Notes under the pieces: model-generated
Seen by the model: only the letters and a program-made list of their open reading frames with translations
Told to the model about the DNA's origin: nothing
Database searches by the model: none
Assembly (NCBI GenBank): GCA_009746045.1
Contig: RPFO01000079.1
Span: 1,384,785-1,444,784, forward strand
DNA length: 60,000 nucleotides
Origin: Mesostigma viride
Lineage: Eukaryota; Streptophyta; Mesostigmatophyceae; Mesostigmatales; Mesostigmataceae
Direction of reading: 5' to 3'
Translations under genes and position numbers: made by a program
Shown: in pieces, positions 1 to 9,380 of the stretch
Layout: the number at the start of each line of letters is the position of its first letter
Position numbering within the stretch: the first letter of the stretch is position 1

Positions 1-4
1 TAGG

Positions 5-1918
5 ATGGATAATAGGGAGGAATACCAGCCGCAGCGAATGCAGGCTGAGTATAACCAGCTGATGGAACGGGCAGGTGATGAGACCCGGCCCAGATCGAAT
101 CCCACGAGTGCAGCCCAGCACCAGTCAGTGCAGCCGCAGCAACGCCCGCCCGGGCAGCCGCAGCAGCACCCAGTGCAGTCCCCACAGCAGCATTCGGAAC
201 AGCAACAGCCGTTGCCGCAGCAGTGGCAGCAGCAGCCAGTACAGCAGCAGCAGCCACCGCCGCCGCAGCAGCAACAGTGGCAGCAGCCGCAGCAGCTTCC
301 GCCGTTGCAGCAGCAGCAGCAGCCGCTAAGCCAGCCGACCGGGTCGCAGATGTTTGGTCCGCTTAGTCAGAACGCGACCTATTATCACGCGCAACGTGCC
401 CAACGATTACAACATCCCTGGGCGAGCGGTCGACGGGTTTCTTTTGGCAGTGACCTGCAGTCCAATGCGACATCGCTGTGGACCCAGGACGAGGCTAGGG
501 TTCCACCGCCGGTATACGATGAGGCTGGGCCCGCGTCGTCCCATCCGGCGCGCAATGTCCCAGCAGCCGGACCTGCGCGGCCGAGCGTGTCGCATGGCAA
601 TAACCTCAACTTGAGTCGCATGGCACCCAGTGATCCTGGCTACGCGCATCCCTCGTCTGTCTGGCTACAACGCAGCGCGACTAGGTCAGCGCCTGCATCG
701 GCAGATGACTCGTTGTCGATCTTTAATGTTCCGCCGTATCGCGCAGTGGGCGGACCTCGGGCCGACGCGTTTAAGGCGCCGCCCATGCCTGACTTTAAAC
801 CAGTGCCCAAGCTGCGCGCGACTATGAACCCTCGCGAGATCGACGAATGGACGCGTATGTGGGTACAGATCTACTGGGCGTGGTGCAACCACAATGGGTG
901 GGAGCTAGCTACCGAGGTTCTTATCTCCTACGTCGTCACCAACTGCATGGATCCCTCAGTGGTCGGCATACTCAACTGTGAGAGTGTCGCGTCGCGCTTG
1001 TACCCTCGCACAGTAGAGGAGCTACTAGAGCGCATTGAGCGCAAGCTGGTGCCCCCTGACTGGAAGCTCCACGAGCGTCTGGCTTTTTCCAAGCTACGCC
1101 AAGGCACCACACCGTTCCGCGAGTTTCTGACAGAGTTTGAAGCATTCTCGGCTCGCCTTGAGGACTTGACCTGGACCGAATATAGGGCGCGGTTCATTGA
1201 GGCGCTGAGTCCGGAACTCCTAGATGAGGTGCTAAAGCGCTTTGCTGAGATACCGTGGGAGCAGTGGGATGTGATCGAGATCCAGCAGTACCTTCTAAAG
1301 GTGTCAGATGTGCTCGCACGCCGCCGCGCAGCGGTCACCTATCGGCATGCTGGTGCTGCACCGCGTCGCGTCCACTTCACTACGGTGGACCAAGATGGGT
1401 CCTCTGAGGACATTATCGACCACGAGCAGGAGGACGGCGACTATGAAGCGCCCCAGGTCAATGCAATCGATGCGTCCAAGGCGCGATGCTTCCGGTGCGG
1501 CGAGGTCGGTCATCTCAAGAAGGACTGCACGCGACCACCACGGGATCGCGATCGTGGCGACGAGCAGACGTCACCCCGTTTCTCCGGGCCTGCCTTCGGT
1601 AAGCGCCCGGAACAAGCACGGCGCCCAGACCGGCCTCGCAACGCGGGCGAGCGCGCAGCCAAGTTGCAGGACGCCCGGCAGCGTCCCACGCAGCACCAGA
1701 CGCCCCGCGCTACGGGTCCTTCGTTCCAGCGGGTGAACCGCGAGTTGAATGAGTTGTTCTCACAGCAACAGGACTCGGGTAATGGCGCCTCGGGGGTTAT
1801 GGATGGCAAGGCGGTCGCCGGCTATGGGCATGGCGACGAGGAGGATGAGGTAGAGGGGGAAGAGTGGACCGGGCGGTCGAACGAGGCGGTCTCCCGGCCC
1901 TCCGTTCCTCGTGCGTAG
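5..1918 (+). CDS. gag: Gag polyprotein of the Ty3/gypsy element
   Basis: A 637-residue protein that would form the retrotransposon particle and package its RNA. Residues about 40-115 are rich in Gln and Pro, encoded by CAG/CCG runs. A capsid-like alpha-helical region follows at roughly 260-430, rich in Trp and Leu. A single CCHC zinc knuckle, CFRCGEVGHLKKDC, lies near residue 495, followed by a basic Arg/Pro-rich nucleic-acid-binding region. The ATG at 5 is the first in the window; an upstream in-frame start cannot be excluded. The frame stops at 1916-1918, before the protease, so pol needs a recoding step, reinitiation or splicing. Zinc knuckle and position before pol make the call secure. 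Confidence 0.93.
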   Translation: MDNREEYQPQRMQAEYNQLMERAGDETRPRSNPTSAAQHQSVQPQQRPPGQPQQHPVQSPQQHSEQQQPLPQQWQQQPVQQQQPPPPQQQQWQQPQQLPPLQQQQQPLSQPTGSQMFGPLSQNATYYHAQRAQRLQHPWASGRRVSFGSDLQSNATSLWTQDEARVPPPVYDEAGPASSHPARNVPAAGPARPSVSHGNNLNLSRMAPSDPGYAHPSSVWLQRSATRSAPASADDSLSIFNVPPYRAVGGPRADAFKAPPMPDFKPVPKLRATMNPREIDEWTRMWVQIYWAWCNHNGWELATEVLISYVVTNCMDPSVVGILNCESVASRLYPRTVEELLERIERKLVPPDWKLHERLAFSKLRQGTTPFREFLTEFEAFSARLEDLTWTEYRARFIEALSPELLDEVLKRFAEIPWEQWDVIEIQQYLLKVSDVLARRRAAVTYRHAGAAPRRVHFTTVDQDGSSEDIIDHEQEDGDYEAPQVNAIDASKARCFRCGEVGHLKKDCTRPPRDRDRGDEQTSPRFSGPAFGKRPEQARRPDRPRNAGERAAKLQDARQRPTQHQTPRATGPSFQRVNRELNELFSQQQDSGNGASGVMDGKAVAGYGHGDEEDEVEGEEWTGRSNEAVSRPSVPRA

Positions 1919-2250
1919 TGTCCCTGCCTACACGGATAGAGGTAGATGTAGGACAGGTAGATAAGATAGCGCAAGTCAATAACGTCGGGCAGATAGACAG
2001 CTTAGATAAGGACACCCCGTTGGTAGCGAATACCAGCGCGGGCGCAGAATCAGTCGTTACAGTAGATAGTCGCACCCCGCTTGTAGCGAATACAAGTGCG
2101 GATGCATCCTTGGGCGAGACTTCTGCCCAAGCACGCAGCCGGCCACGGGTAGCGCAGCGAGCTCCGACCAGCCTACGCGCGCAACTCCGGCTGGTACCCG
2201 CAACTTGCTCCTGTTTAGGGGAGGTCTGGCTGTACCGGGATCAGCATTAG
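1864..2250 (+). CDS. Linker reading frame between gag and pol
   Basis: A 128-residue open frame, -1 relative to gag, overlapping the gag end by 55 bases and the pol frame by 46 bases. Pol is again -1 relative to it. The pol frame itself has stops at 1962, 1980 and 2007, so it cannot be entered directly from the gag stop. The product has an internal duplication around TPLVANTSA (two copies about 21 residues apart) and is acidic and Ser/Thr-rich. It may be a protease prodomain reached by frameshifting, a separate small protein, or accidental. I see no classical X-XXY-YYZ slippery heptamer in either overlap, so translation is uncertain. Confidence 0.35.
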   Translation: MDRAVERGGLPALRSSCVVSLPTRIEVDVGQVDKIAQVNNVGQIDSLDKDTPLVANTSAGAESVVTVDSRTPLVANTSADASLGETSAQARSRPRVAQRAPTSLRAQLRLVPATCSCLGEVWLYRDQH

Positions 2251-5200
2251 ACCCCTACCTCAAGGACAAGACCGTCATGGACGTGCAGTTCATGGTGGAC
2301 ACGGGTGCGTCTACGTCGTTCATCAACGAGGCATTGGCGCGTCGCGCAGGATACGACATCCGGCCACATGCGACAGTGGTGAATGTGACCTATTCAGATG
2401 GTCGCAAGAGCCCCTCGCCTGGTCGGGTTGATATCAAGGCTGTGATTCAAGGCATCCCTGTGGAGCTCACAGCCACGGTCGCACCGCTGGGAGCTGCCGA
2501 CATCATCATCGGCATCGACTGGCTGGACGCGCAGGATGTGGACATTAGCATTCGGCGTCGCGTGGTGTGGTTCCCTGACGGTTCCTTTTGGAGCCCTGTC
2601 AGCGAATACCAAGTGCAGGGCCCCGACGTGCATAACATCACGCACGAGCGGGAAGTCACCCAGCCCCGCAACGCCTCGCAGATCCTCATGAGCCTCAAGT
2701 CACTGGAGAGTAAGCTGCGTCGAGGCAAGGAGTACTACATGTACCGTCTTGACCTCTCCAACATAGAGGTTCTCCTTAATGAGATCGGCGTGGGGTTTAC
2801 ACCCGAGGAGACGGAGCGTTATAACGCGGTTCTAGCGCGACGGGAGAAGCTCTTTGACGAAAGCAAGCAGGAGTTTCCCCCGCACCGCTCAGTGCTCCAC
2901 CGCATCCAGGTGAAGGAGGGCTATGGTCCCACGTCCTCCCCCATGTACCGCATGGGTCCAGTTGAGCTGGTGGAGCTGAAGAAGATCTTGATGGCGCTCT
3001 TGGAGCGGGGTCTCATCGAGCCTAGCAATAGCCCCTTCTCGGCTGGTGTGCTACTGGTCCCTAAGCCTGGGGGCAAGTGGCGGCTCGTCACGGACTACCG
3101 GAAGCTCAATGCTATCACGGTAAAGTCCAAGTACCCCCTTCCGCGCATCGACGATATCTTCAACCGCGTCCAAGGAGCCACGTGCTTTACAGTCCTAGAC
3201 TGCGCGGATGGCTTCTGGCAGCTTCGCATCGCCCCGGAGGATTGTCACAAGACGGCGTTCAACACGCCCTTTGGGCATTACCAGTTTCGGGTGGCCGCGA
3301 TGGGTTTGTGCAATTCCCCCGCGAGCTTCCAGATGCTCATGAACGACATCCTCCGCCCTGTCATGGGAACCGCGCATCTTCCGCAGGTTTCCCGTGACCT
3401 CAAGGACCCCAACAGGGGCGTGAAGCCCCCGTGGTCCTACAAGCGCACATGCGCTCTCGCGTACCTGGACGACATCCTCGTGTACTCCAAGACTTTCGAG
3501 GATCACTTAGAGGACGTCGACACAGTGTTGCGCATTATGGAAGAGGAGCATCTTTCGGTCCGCAAGGCCAAGGTCCGCGCTGGACGCAGCGTGCCCTTTT
3601 TGGGTCACACCCTCTCTGCCGCTGGCGTCGCGACGGACCCCGCAAAGATTGCTTCCATCCAACAGTGGCCGACCCCGACCGACGTCAAGGGTGTGCGCAG
3701 CTTTTTGGGTATCGCGTCATACTACCGACGCTTTATCCCCCGCTTCGCGACAATAGCTGCCCCCATCAACGCCCTCCTCAAGAAGGGTGTTCCCTTTGTC
3801 TGGTCGGAACCGTGCCAGCAGGCCTTCGAGGCCCTCAAGCACAGCTTGACCACAGCACCCGTGCTCGCTATCCCGGATCCGTCAAGGCCCTTTGTGGTGG
3901 CCACGGACGCGAGCAAGGTTGCGATTGGCGGCGTCCTCCTGCAGGACCAGGGTCAGGGGTTACAGCCGGTTGAGTATATCTCCCGCACCATGATCCCCGC
4001 CGAGCGTAACTACCCGGTGCATCAGCAGGAGCTTCTTGCTGTGGTCTACTGCTGTCACACTTGGCGCCATCATCTTCTCGGGGCTCAGTTTGACGTTGCG
4101 ATTAGCGAGCAGGGGGACCTTGATCCCCACCGGCTGATCATCCACACGGACCATCGGCCCCTCACGCATCTGCTCGCCCAACCTAACTTGACGCCCCGTC
4201 AGGCGCGGTGGATGGAGTACTTGTCTCAGTTTGCCCCTTTCAAAATTCAGTACGTGAAGGGTGCAGAGAATGTGGTCCCGGACGCCCTTTCTCGGCGGGC
4301 GGACTACGCAGATTTTTATGAGACTATGGACGTACTTCACACCACATGTGGCTCCGCGCAGGAGCCTGGCTCGCCTTGTGGCGACCCAGGGTCGCCGCAC
4401 AGTCGCTATCTGTTCCACACCGGTCGCACGACCCAGGACGACCTGTCTCCCGACTGGGAGGCCGCGCGCGAGGACGTGCGCGCCCCCGGGGAAAGGGAGG
4501 GGTCCCGGTCACGAGTGCCACTCAGCCACGTGGTACCGGCTCAGGGAATTTTTCACCTGCAGCGCATCGGGCCCCCTACCATTTTTTCGGAGTACGTGCA
4601 CCAAACCCTTGAGGAGGAGGCGGACACGTACACGATCACTTCTGTCCTGGAGACGTTGATTAGTCGGTTCACTGTCACGGAGCCCGCGGCCTTAGAGGCA
4701 ATCAGGTCGCACCCCAAGCAGATGGGCAAGCTCCCGTGCAAGTTCCAGGACGGGCGACTCTATGTCATGGTGAGGCCAGACTGCTGGCGCCTGTACGTCC
4801 CGGAGATATGTCGAGCGGCTCTGCTCCATGAGCTCCATGACTCTCTCGCCGGTGGCCACCAAGGGATCCACCGCTTGCTGCCACGGGCCAGAAAGAACTT
4901 CTATTGGCCAGGCATGCGAGAGTACATTGAGACGTACGTGCGCGAGTGTCCATCATGTCAGATCATGAAGTCCCGCAATACGGGCTCACAGGCGGTCCCC
5001 CAGACCCTACCAGACCCGATGGGCCCTTGGGATTCCCTGATGATGGATTTTGTTGGCCCCTTCCGGAAGACCAAGAATGGCAACAGCATGATTCTGGTTT
5101 TCCTGGACCGTTTGACGCGCATGTGTCACCTGGCACCATGTCCGGCCGAGCTCACGGCCGAGGCTTGCGCTAAGCTATACCTTCACCACGTGTTCAGGTA

Positions 5201-6158
5201 CCACGGACTCAGCCGGCAATTCATATCGGACCGAGACAAGCTGTTCACGGCCCGCTTCTGGCAGGAGTTCTTTGAATGCCTGGGCACCAAGGTGTCGCTG
5301 GGGACAGCATATCACAGCTCGTCCTCCCACCTGGTGGAGAGGCTGAACCGCACAGTGCAAGAGACCATGCGCCACTACACCGACGCGGTGGGAAGCAACT
5401 GGGAAGAGTTCTTGGGTTTGGTGGAGTTCTCCCTGAATAACGCCCCCCAGGCAGCTCATGGCTTCACACCATTCTTCCTCAACACGGGCAGGCATCCGCT
5501 CACGCCGACTGACCTTCTCACAAGCCCAGCCTTAGCTGAAAAGTCGGTCCGGCGAGACACCCTCGAAGGGGTGGAGAGGCTGCTGGTCCAGATGCGCCAG
5601 GCCCATGACAGTGCGGTCAAGGGCTACCGGGCCGCCGCAGAGCGCTACATGGCGAGGACTGCTGGCCGCCTAGATGCGCGCACGCCGGCCATCGAGGTGG
5701 GCGACTGGGTACTGGTGGAAGGCCCCCGCCTAGGACGTTTCTCTGAGAAGGTAGAGGGTGAGCTCAAGACAAAGCTCCGTCCTATGTTCCTGGGGCCACA
5801 CAAGGTTCTGGAGAAGCTCGGAGATGTGATGTTCAAGGTGGACATCCCGAGCTCCTGGAACACTTCCTCCAACTTCCATCGAGACCAGCTCACGTTATAC
5901 CACCAGAACTCCATCCAAGGTCGGCTCAACCCGCCGGCCCCTGTCGAGTACAACCCCGAGACTGGAGAACAGGAAGACGAGGTGGCCGAGATCGTGGACC
6001 ACCGGGACATCAAGCGTGGGAGAGGTAGACAGCGACAGTATCGCGTACGGTGGCGTTTTGCTCAGCATGATTACGAGGATTCGTGGCGAACCGAGAATGA
6101 GCTAGAAGGGTGTGAACGTCTGCTTCGCGAGTATAAGGCCCAGCATGCCCTCCACTAG
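2205..6158 (+). CDS. pol: Pol polyprotein with protease, RT, RNase H, integrase and chromodomain
   Basis: About 1,317 codons. The open frame begins near 2205 without ATG; the first ATG is at 2277. Domains by residue from 2205: aspartic protease (VDTGAST near 31), reverse transcriptase (LDCADGFWQL near 331, catalytic YLDD near 419), RNase H (ATDAS near 566, HTDHRPL near 647), integrase HHCC zinc finger (about 875-925), integrase core Asp residues in MMDFVGP and FISDRD with a Glu in SSHLVER, and a chromodomain at about 1255-1310 (EIVDHRD, YRVRW). The chromodomain should steer integration to marked chromatin. Two oddities: about 25 extra residues between the usual RT motif B region and YLDD, and SSSSHLVER where most relatives have a DGQTER-like stretch. 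No frame breaks. Confidence 0.96.
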   Translation: MLLFRGGLAVPGSALDPYLKDKTVMDVQFMVDTGASTSFINEALARRAGYDIRPHATVVNVTYSDGRKSPSPGRVDIKAVIQGIPVELTATVAPLGAADIIIGIDWLDAQDVDISIRRRVVWFPDGSFWSPVSEYQVQGPDVHNITHEREVTQPRNASQILMSLKSLESKLRRGKEYYMYRLDLSNIEVLLNEIGVGFTPEETERYNAVLARREKLFDESKQEFPPHRSVLHRIQVKEGYGPTSSPMYRMGPVELVELKKILMALLERGLIEPSNSPFSAGVLLVPKPGGKWRLVTDYRKLNAITVKSKYPLPRIDDIFNRVQGATCFTVLDCADGFWQLRIAPEDCHKTAFNTPFGHYQFRVAAMGLCNSPASFQMLMNDILRPVMGTAHLPQVSRDLKDPNRGVKPPWSYKRTCALAYLDDILVYSKTFEDHLEDVDTVLRIMEEEHLSVRKAKVRAGRSVPFLGHTLSAAGVATDPAKIASIQQWPTPTDVKGVRSFLGIASYYRRFIPRFATIAAPINALLKKGVPFVWSEPCQQAFEALKHSLTTAPVLAIPDPSRPFVVATDASKVAIGGVLLQDQGQGLQPVEYISRTMIPAERNYPVHQQELLAVVYCCHTWRHHLLGAQFDVAISEQGDLDPHRLIIHTDHRPLTHLLAQPNLTPRQARWMEYLSQFAPFKIQYVKGAENVVPDALSRRADYADFYETMDVLHTTCGSAQEPGSPCGDPGSPHSRYLFHTGRTTQDDLSPDWEAAREDVRAPGEREGSRSRVPLSHVVPAQGIFHLQRIGPPTIFSEYVHQTLEEEADTYTITSVLETLISRFTVTEPAALEAIRSHPKQMGKLPCKFQDGRLYVMVRPDCWRLYVPEICRAALLHELHDSLAGGHQGIHRLLPRARKNFYWPGMREYIETYVRECPSCQIMKSRNTGSQAVPQTLPDPMGPWDSLMMDFVGPFRKTKNGNSMILVFLDRLTRMCHLAPCPAELTAEACAKLYLHHVFRYHGLSRQFISDRDKLFTARFWQEFFECLGTKVSLGTAYHSSSSHLVERLNRTVQETMRHYTDAVGSNWEEFLGLVEFSLNNAPQAAHGFTPFFLNTGRHPLTPTDLLTSPALAEKSVRRDTLEGVERLLVQMRQAHDSAVKGYRAAAERYMARTAGRLDARTPAIEVGDWVLVEGPRLGRFSEKVEGELKTKLRPMFLGPHKVLEKLGDVMFKVDIPSSWNTSSNFHRDQLTLYHQNSIQGRLNPPAPVEYNPETGEQEDEVAEIVDHRDIKRGRGRQRQYRVRWRFAQHDYEDSWRTENELEGCERLLREYKAQHALH

Positions 6159-6385
6159 GCTACCGCGAAGGTAGTAGTGGTGGGGGCGCTATGACAACGG
6201 TCTTGATCACGTGTAGCCAGGATGCGGCGAAGGCACTTGTGTTATTCACGTCGATGTGTACGCACCATCGTAGTAATTGGGTCGACAAGCATCCCCAACG
6301 CCATGTGCAAGCAGGGCTGACTCGGCGAACGGGCGGTTCTGTCACACCTGTGGTGACACCGATCTAGCAACAGGACGGTGATGCC

Positions 6386-6928
6386 GTGCGAACCATTCGG
6401 ACTCAGGGCACGGGCGGAATGACGGTTCTTGTCGGGACGGGACTGACCCGGCGAACGGGCGGCTCGACCGACCTGACTAAGCTCGATTCCGAGGATATTG
6501 AGCGCAACCGGAAACGGCCCCAAGTGGAACCGGATGCCCCGCGAGAAGTTAGACGTCGCGCATGTACGAACGAGGTGTCGGCGGGCAGCGTCTCCGCGGA
6601 TTCCCAGAGTCCGCGCCGAGAAGCGCGAACTTACTCCGAGCGGGTGGCCCGCGTGGAGACGTCCCGCGCCCATATACCAGAGAGGCGTGGCCCGATACCA
6701 GCGGTGGGCTTTATATCTCCTGCGCAAGGGTCTTTGATCGTACAGGCGGTGGCTCGACCGGCGCCATGGACGGTGGGCGCTTACGTCAGCGCGTTTCCCG
6801 GCCCACAGCGAGTATGCCCCTTACGTGAGTTTCGGGGTGTTCCCGTCTACATTGAACTCCCACCACCGCCGTTCGTGGCCGTCGACAGCGCGGGCTATCA
6901 TCGACCGCAACCGCTGCATGCACTTTGA
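6386..6928 (+). CDS. Open frame downstream of pol, function unknown
   Basis: An open frame of about 180 codons in the stretch between pol and the 3' LTR. It has no convincing ATG at its left edge (the leftmost candidate is GTG). The C-terminal half is Pro- and Val-rich (SPAQGSLIVQAVARP, GVPVYIELPPPP). It runs into the next open frame at 6825-7544 with a +1 offset near 6928, so the two may be one reading frame joined by splicing or broken by a small indel. No transmembrane segment or signal peptide is visible, so it does not look like an envelope gene. I do not recognise a family. Confidence 0.3.
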   Translation: MRTIRTQGTGGMTVLVGTGLTRRTGGSTDLTKLDSEDIERNRKRPQVEPDAPREVRRRACTNEVSAGSVSADSQSPRREARTYSERVARVETSRAHIPERRGPIPAVGFISPAQGSLIVQAVARPAPWTVGAYVSAFPGPQRVCPLREFRGVPVYIELPPPPFVAVDSAGYHRPQPLHAL

Positions 6929-7544
6929 GGCAGGAACTCATGCGTATGTGGAGCGATCAGGCTCCATGCGCGAGCTAGTCTGCTTCGACTTGCACCCAGG
7001 GAGGGCGGCCCCGCGACCCCAGGACTGCCTAGAATCGACGCCAGAGGGTTCTGGTACGCGTTGCGGCCCCAAGCGGGAGATGCCAAAATACATGGTAGAT
7101 GGTAAACCTCGAAAGGTTGACTGTCCCAAGTATGCTCCGTGCGAGGGAGAGGCATTCCTCGACTGGGTTGTGCCCAACTTTGTGAGGGCTCCGGGCTTTC
7201 GCTTCAACGCTCTCCAGGTGCGCGTCGTAGTGTTGACCATGGCGGGAGGTTTCTTTGCGGAGCATGGATGTGGGGTTATTGATTGGAACGCGGGCACAAT
7301 CATGTTCACGCACCCGCAATACCTGGCCGCATTCATGTCGTACTGGCCCACCGGGACGTGGGTAGACCTCGCTCAAACGCGCACCAACGTGAACGAATAC
7401 CAGCTCGCATACAATGCGGATCACCTCGCTAACCCCGGGAAGATCCTCGAGGAAATTGGTGAGCAGGGTCGCCAGGTACTCCACGAGTATCGTCAACGGA
7501 AGGCGCGGTCGGGAGGGGTGGGCCCCAGCATTGGAGGAATGTGA
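6825..7544 (+). CDS. Extra 3' ORF of the LTR element, function unknown
   Basis: An open frame of 239 codons beginning at GTG; the first ATG-type start gives a protein beginning MHFEAGTHAYVERSGSMREL. It sits between pol and the polypurine tract, where LTR elements sometimes carry an additional gene. The sequence looks protein-like: aromatic-rich segments (FLDWVVPNFV, YLAAFMSYWPTGTWVDL) and four Cys residues in its first half, followed by a charged C-terminus with a possible short helix (EEIGEQGRQVLHEYRQRK). No membrane segment or nuclease motif is visible. It may be a captured host gene or an element-specific accessory protein. I do not assign a function. Confidence 0.45.
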   Translation: MSFGVFPSTLNSHHRRSWPSTARAIIDRNRCMHFEAGTHAYVERSGSMRELVCFDLHPGRAAPRPQDCLESTPEGSGTRCGPKREMPKYMVDGKPRKVDCPKYAPCEGEAFLDWVVPNFVRAPGFRFNALQVRVVVLTMAGGFFAEHGCGVIDWNAGTIMFTHPQYLAAFMSYWPTGTWVDLAQTRTNVNEYQLAYNADHLANPGKILEEIGEQGRQVLHEYRQRKARSGGVGPSIGGM

Positions 7545-7865
7545 GGGTCGCGACCTCCTCATGGATGGATTGCAACGGGATTGGCGACAGCATACCATCG
7601 GCTATCAAGGAATTGTCTTTGTGTGGCAACGCCGGGGAGAATTGGCTTTACTAACCCGCTGGCGAACAGGGGTTGGGACATAGTATCCCCATGGCCGATT
7701 TTGTACTATTGTTCTCTATATAGCTGACCGCCCAGCCTGGGCAATGGTCGCTTTTGTGTGTTGCTTGTTTTGCTTGCAAGAGCTTCTTTTTTTCTTGTTT
7801 GTTTGTTTGTGTTAATTGTCTTGTTGCGTGCGCCCCAAGCCGGGACGATATAGCTATCGTCCCCT

Positions 7866-7879
7866 GGGGAAGGGAGGAG
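7866..7879 (+). promoter_or_regulatory. Polypurine tract
   Basis: GGGGAAGGGAGGAG directly abuts the TG that opens the 3' LTR. This is the standard plus-strand priming site of LTR retrotransposons. Confidence 0.9.
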
Positions 7880-8546
7880 TGTTACGGCCCAGACCTTTGT
7901 ATGGGCGTAACAATGCCTTCAATAAATAAGTCGAAAGTCATTTGTTATTCGTTTGGGACTTTCGATAGCTCGCTTTCATAGTCCGCCGGACTATAGGACT
8001 CAATTCGGGACTTATCTGGGAATTTGTCCTAAGTTCGGGACTTTGTGTGTTTATTTGGTACTTTGTGTGTTCCGGACCAGTTATTTTAGGCCTAGCCAGA
8101 AGTAGGGGATCTTCTAGGGGCCGGACCGGCCCTAGACGTCATACAGAACCTATTGGGGCTTGACGGCAGTATCTGGAAGATCGGCGCGCATGTCGGCGCG
8201 CCTGCACACCAACTTGCCAGCTTGGTAGCGCAGCTAGGTGAAATTGGTCTGTGGACGATGGACTCTCTCTCTTTGGTTTGATGATTAATGAAACGAGTGT
8301 TGACGACTCTCTCAGACCAGGGGGCACTAATCCGGATGTCATTTGCCTCATGACATGCCGTGTTATATAGCTAGATTAATTAATCAGGCTATAAGGCCTA
8401 GCTGAGGATAAACCGCTGCTCAGTTAGTCAATTTACTGCGATCTTTGCTTGCTATCGCGGTACGCGGATGCGCGGCTATGCTGGCTTATTAAACTGCACC
8501 TTATACTAGATTAGATCTTTCGCACCGTCCGGCTCGGGATGTAACA
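7880..8546 (+). repeat. 3' LTR of the Ty3/gypsy element
   Basis: Starts TGTTACGGCC immediately after the polypurine tract and ends GGGATGTAACA, so the ends form the inverted pair TGTTAC/GTAACA. Length 667 bp. The LTR pair at 41398 and 53359 has the same terminal hexamers, which suggests related integrases. The base immediately after the LTR is the start of the CATC array. Confidence 0.88.
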
Positions 8547-9328
8547 TCCATCCATCCATCCATCCATCCATCCATCCATCCATCCATCCATCCATCCATC
8601 CATCCATCCATCCATCCATCCATCCATCCATCCATCCATCCATCCATCCATCCATCCATCCATCCATCCATCCATCCATCCATCCATCCATCCATCCATC
8701 CATCCATCCATCCATCCATCCATCCATCCATCCATCCATCCATGCATCCATCCATCCATCCATCCATCCATCCATCCATCCATCCATCCATCCATCCATC
8801 CATCCATCCATCCATCCATCCATCCATCCATCCATCCATCCATCCATCCATCCATCCATCCATCCATCCATCCATCCATCCATCCATCCATCCATCCATC
8901 CATCCATCCATCCATCCATCCATCCATCCATCCATCCATCCATCCATCCATCCATCCATCCATCCATCCATCCATCCATCCATCCATCCATCCATCCATC
9001 CATCCATCCATCCATCCATCCATCCATCCATCCATCCATCCATCCATCCATCCATCCATCCATCCATCCATCCATCCATCCATCCATCCATCCATCCATC
9101 CATCCATCCATCCATCCATCCATCCATCCATCCATCCATCCATCCATCCATCCATCCATCCATCCATCCATCCATCCATCCATCCATCCATCCATCCATC
9201 CATCCATCCATCCATCCATCCATCCATCCATCCATCCATCCATCCATCCATCCATCCATCCATCCATCCATCCATCCATCCATCCATCCATCCATCCATC
9301 CATCCATCCATCCATCTATCCATCCATC
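8547..9328 (+). repeat. (CATC)n microsatellite, about 195 units
   Basis: An almost pure tetranucleotide array with isolated interruptions (a CATG near 8743 and a CTATC near 9315). It produces long meaningless open frames on both strands. It lies between an LTR end and a LINE 3' end whose other copy at 54 kb carries only a few GATG units in the same place, so the array appears to have grown from a seed in the LINE. Confidence 0.98.
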
Positions 9329-9380
9329 GGGGTTAATGCTCCGTGACTCCCCAACGGCAGCACGAGTCTAATTAATTAAC
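9329..9380 (+). mobile_element. LINE 3' end (family delta), hairpin and TTAA tail
   Basis: About 50 bases reading GGGGTTAATGCTCCGTG, then the CAAC-loop hairpin, then TAATTAATTAA. They match the 3' end of the RT-encoding LINE at 54021-54702 in the opposite orientation. One upper-stem base differs (GGCAG for GGGAG). Confidence 0.75.

Larger units (their letters stand above)
1..8546 (+). mobile_element. Ty3/gypsy chromovirus-type LTR retrotransposon, 5' LTR outside the window
   Basis: Order seen on the plus strand: gag, a linker reading frame, pol (protease, reverse transcriptase, RNase H, integrase, chromodomain), about 1.7 kb with extra open frames, a polypurine tract and a 3' LTR. Integrase downstream of RNase H and a C-terminal chromodomain define the chromovirus branch of Ty3/gypsy. 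The gag start lies four bases into the window, so the 5' LTR and primer-binding site are not visible and LTR divergence cannot be measured. Gag and pol are both long and unbroken, which suggests a young copy. The 3' end abuts a long CATC array, so no target duplication can be read. Confidence 0.95.

Noticed and set aside
1860-1920. Classical -1 frameshift site at the gag end
   Set aside because: No X-XXY-YYZ heptamer in the overlap, so only the frame layout is reported.
8501-9371. Long open frames of WMDG or SIHP repeats on both strands
   Set aside because: They are translations of the CATC microsatellite and have no independent coding signal.
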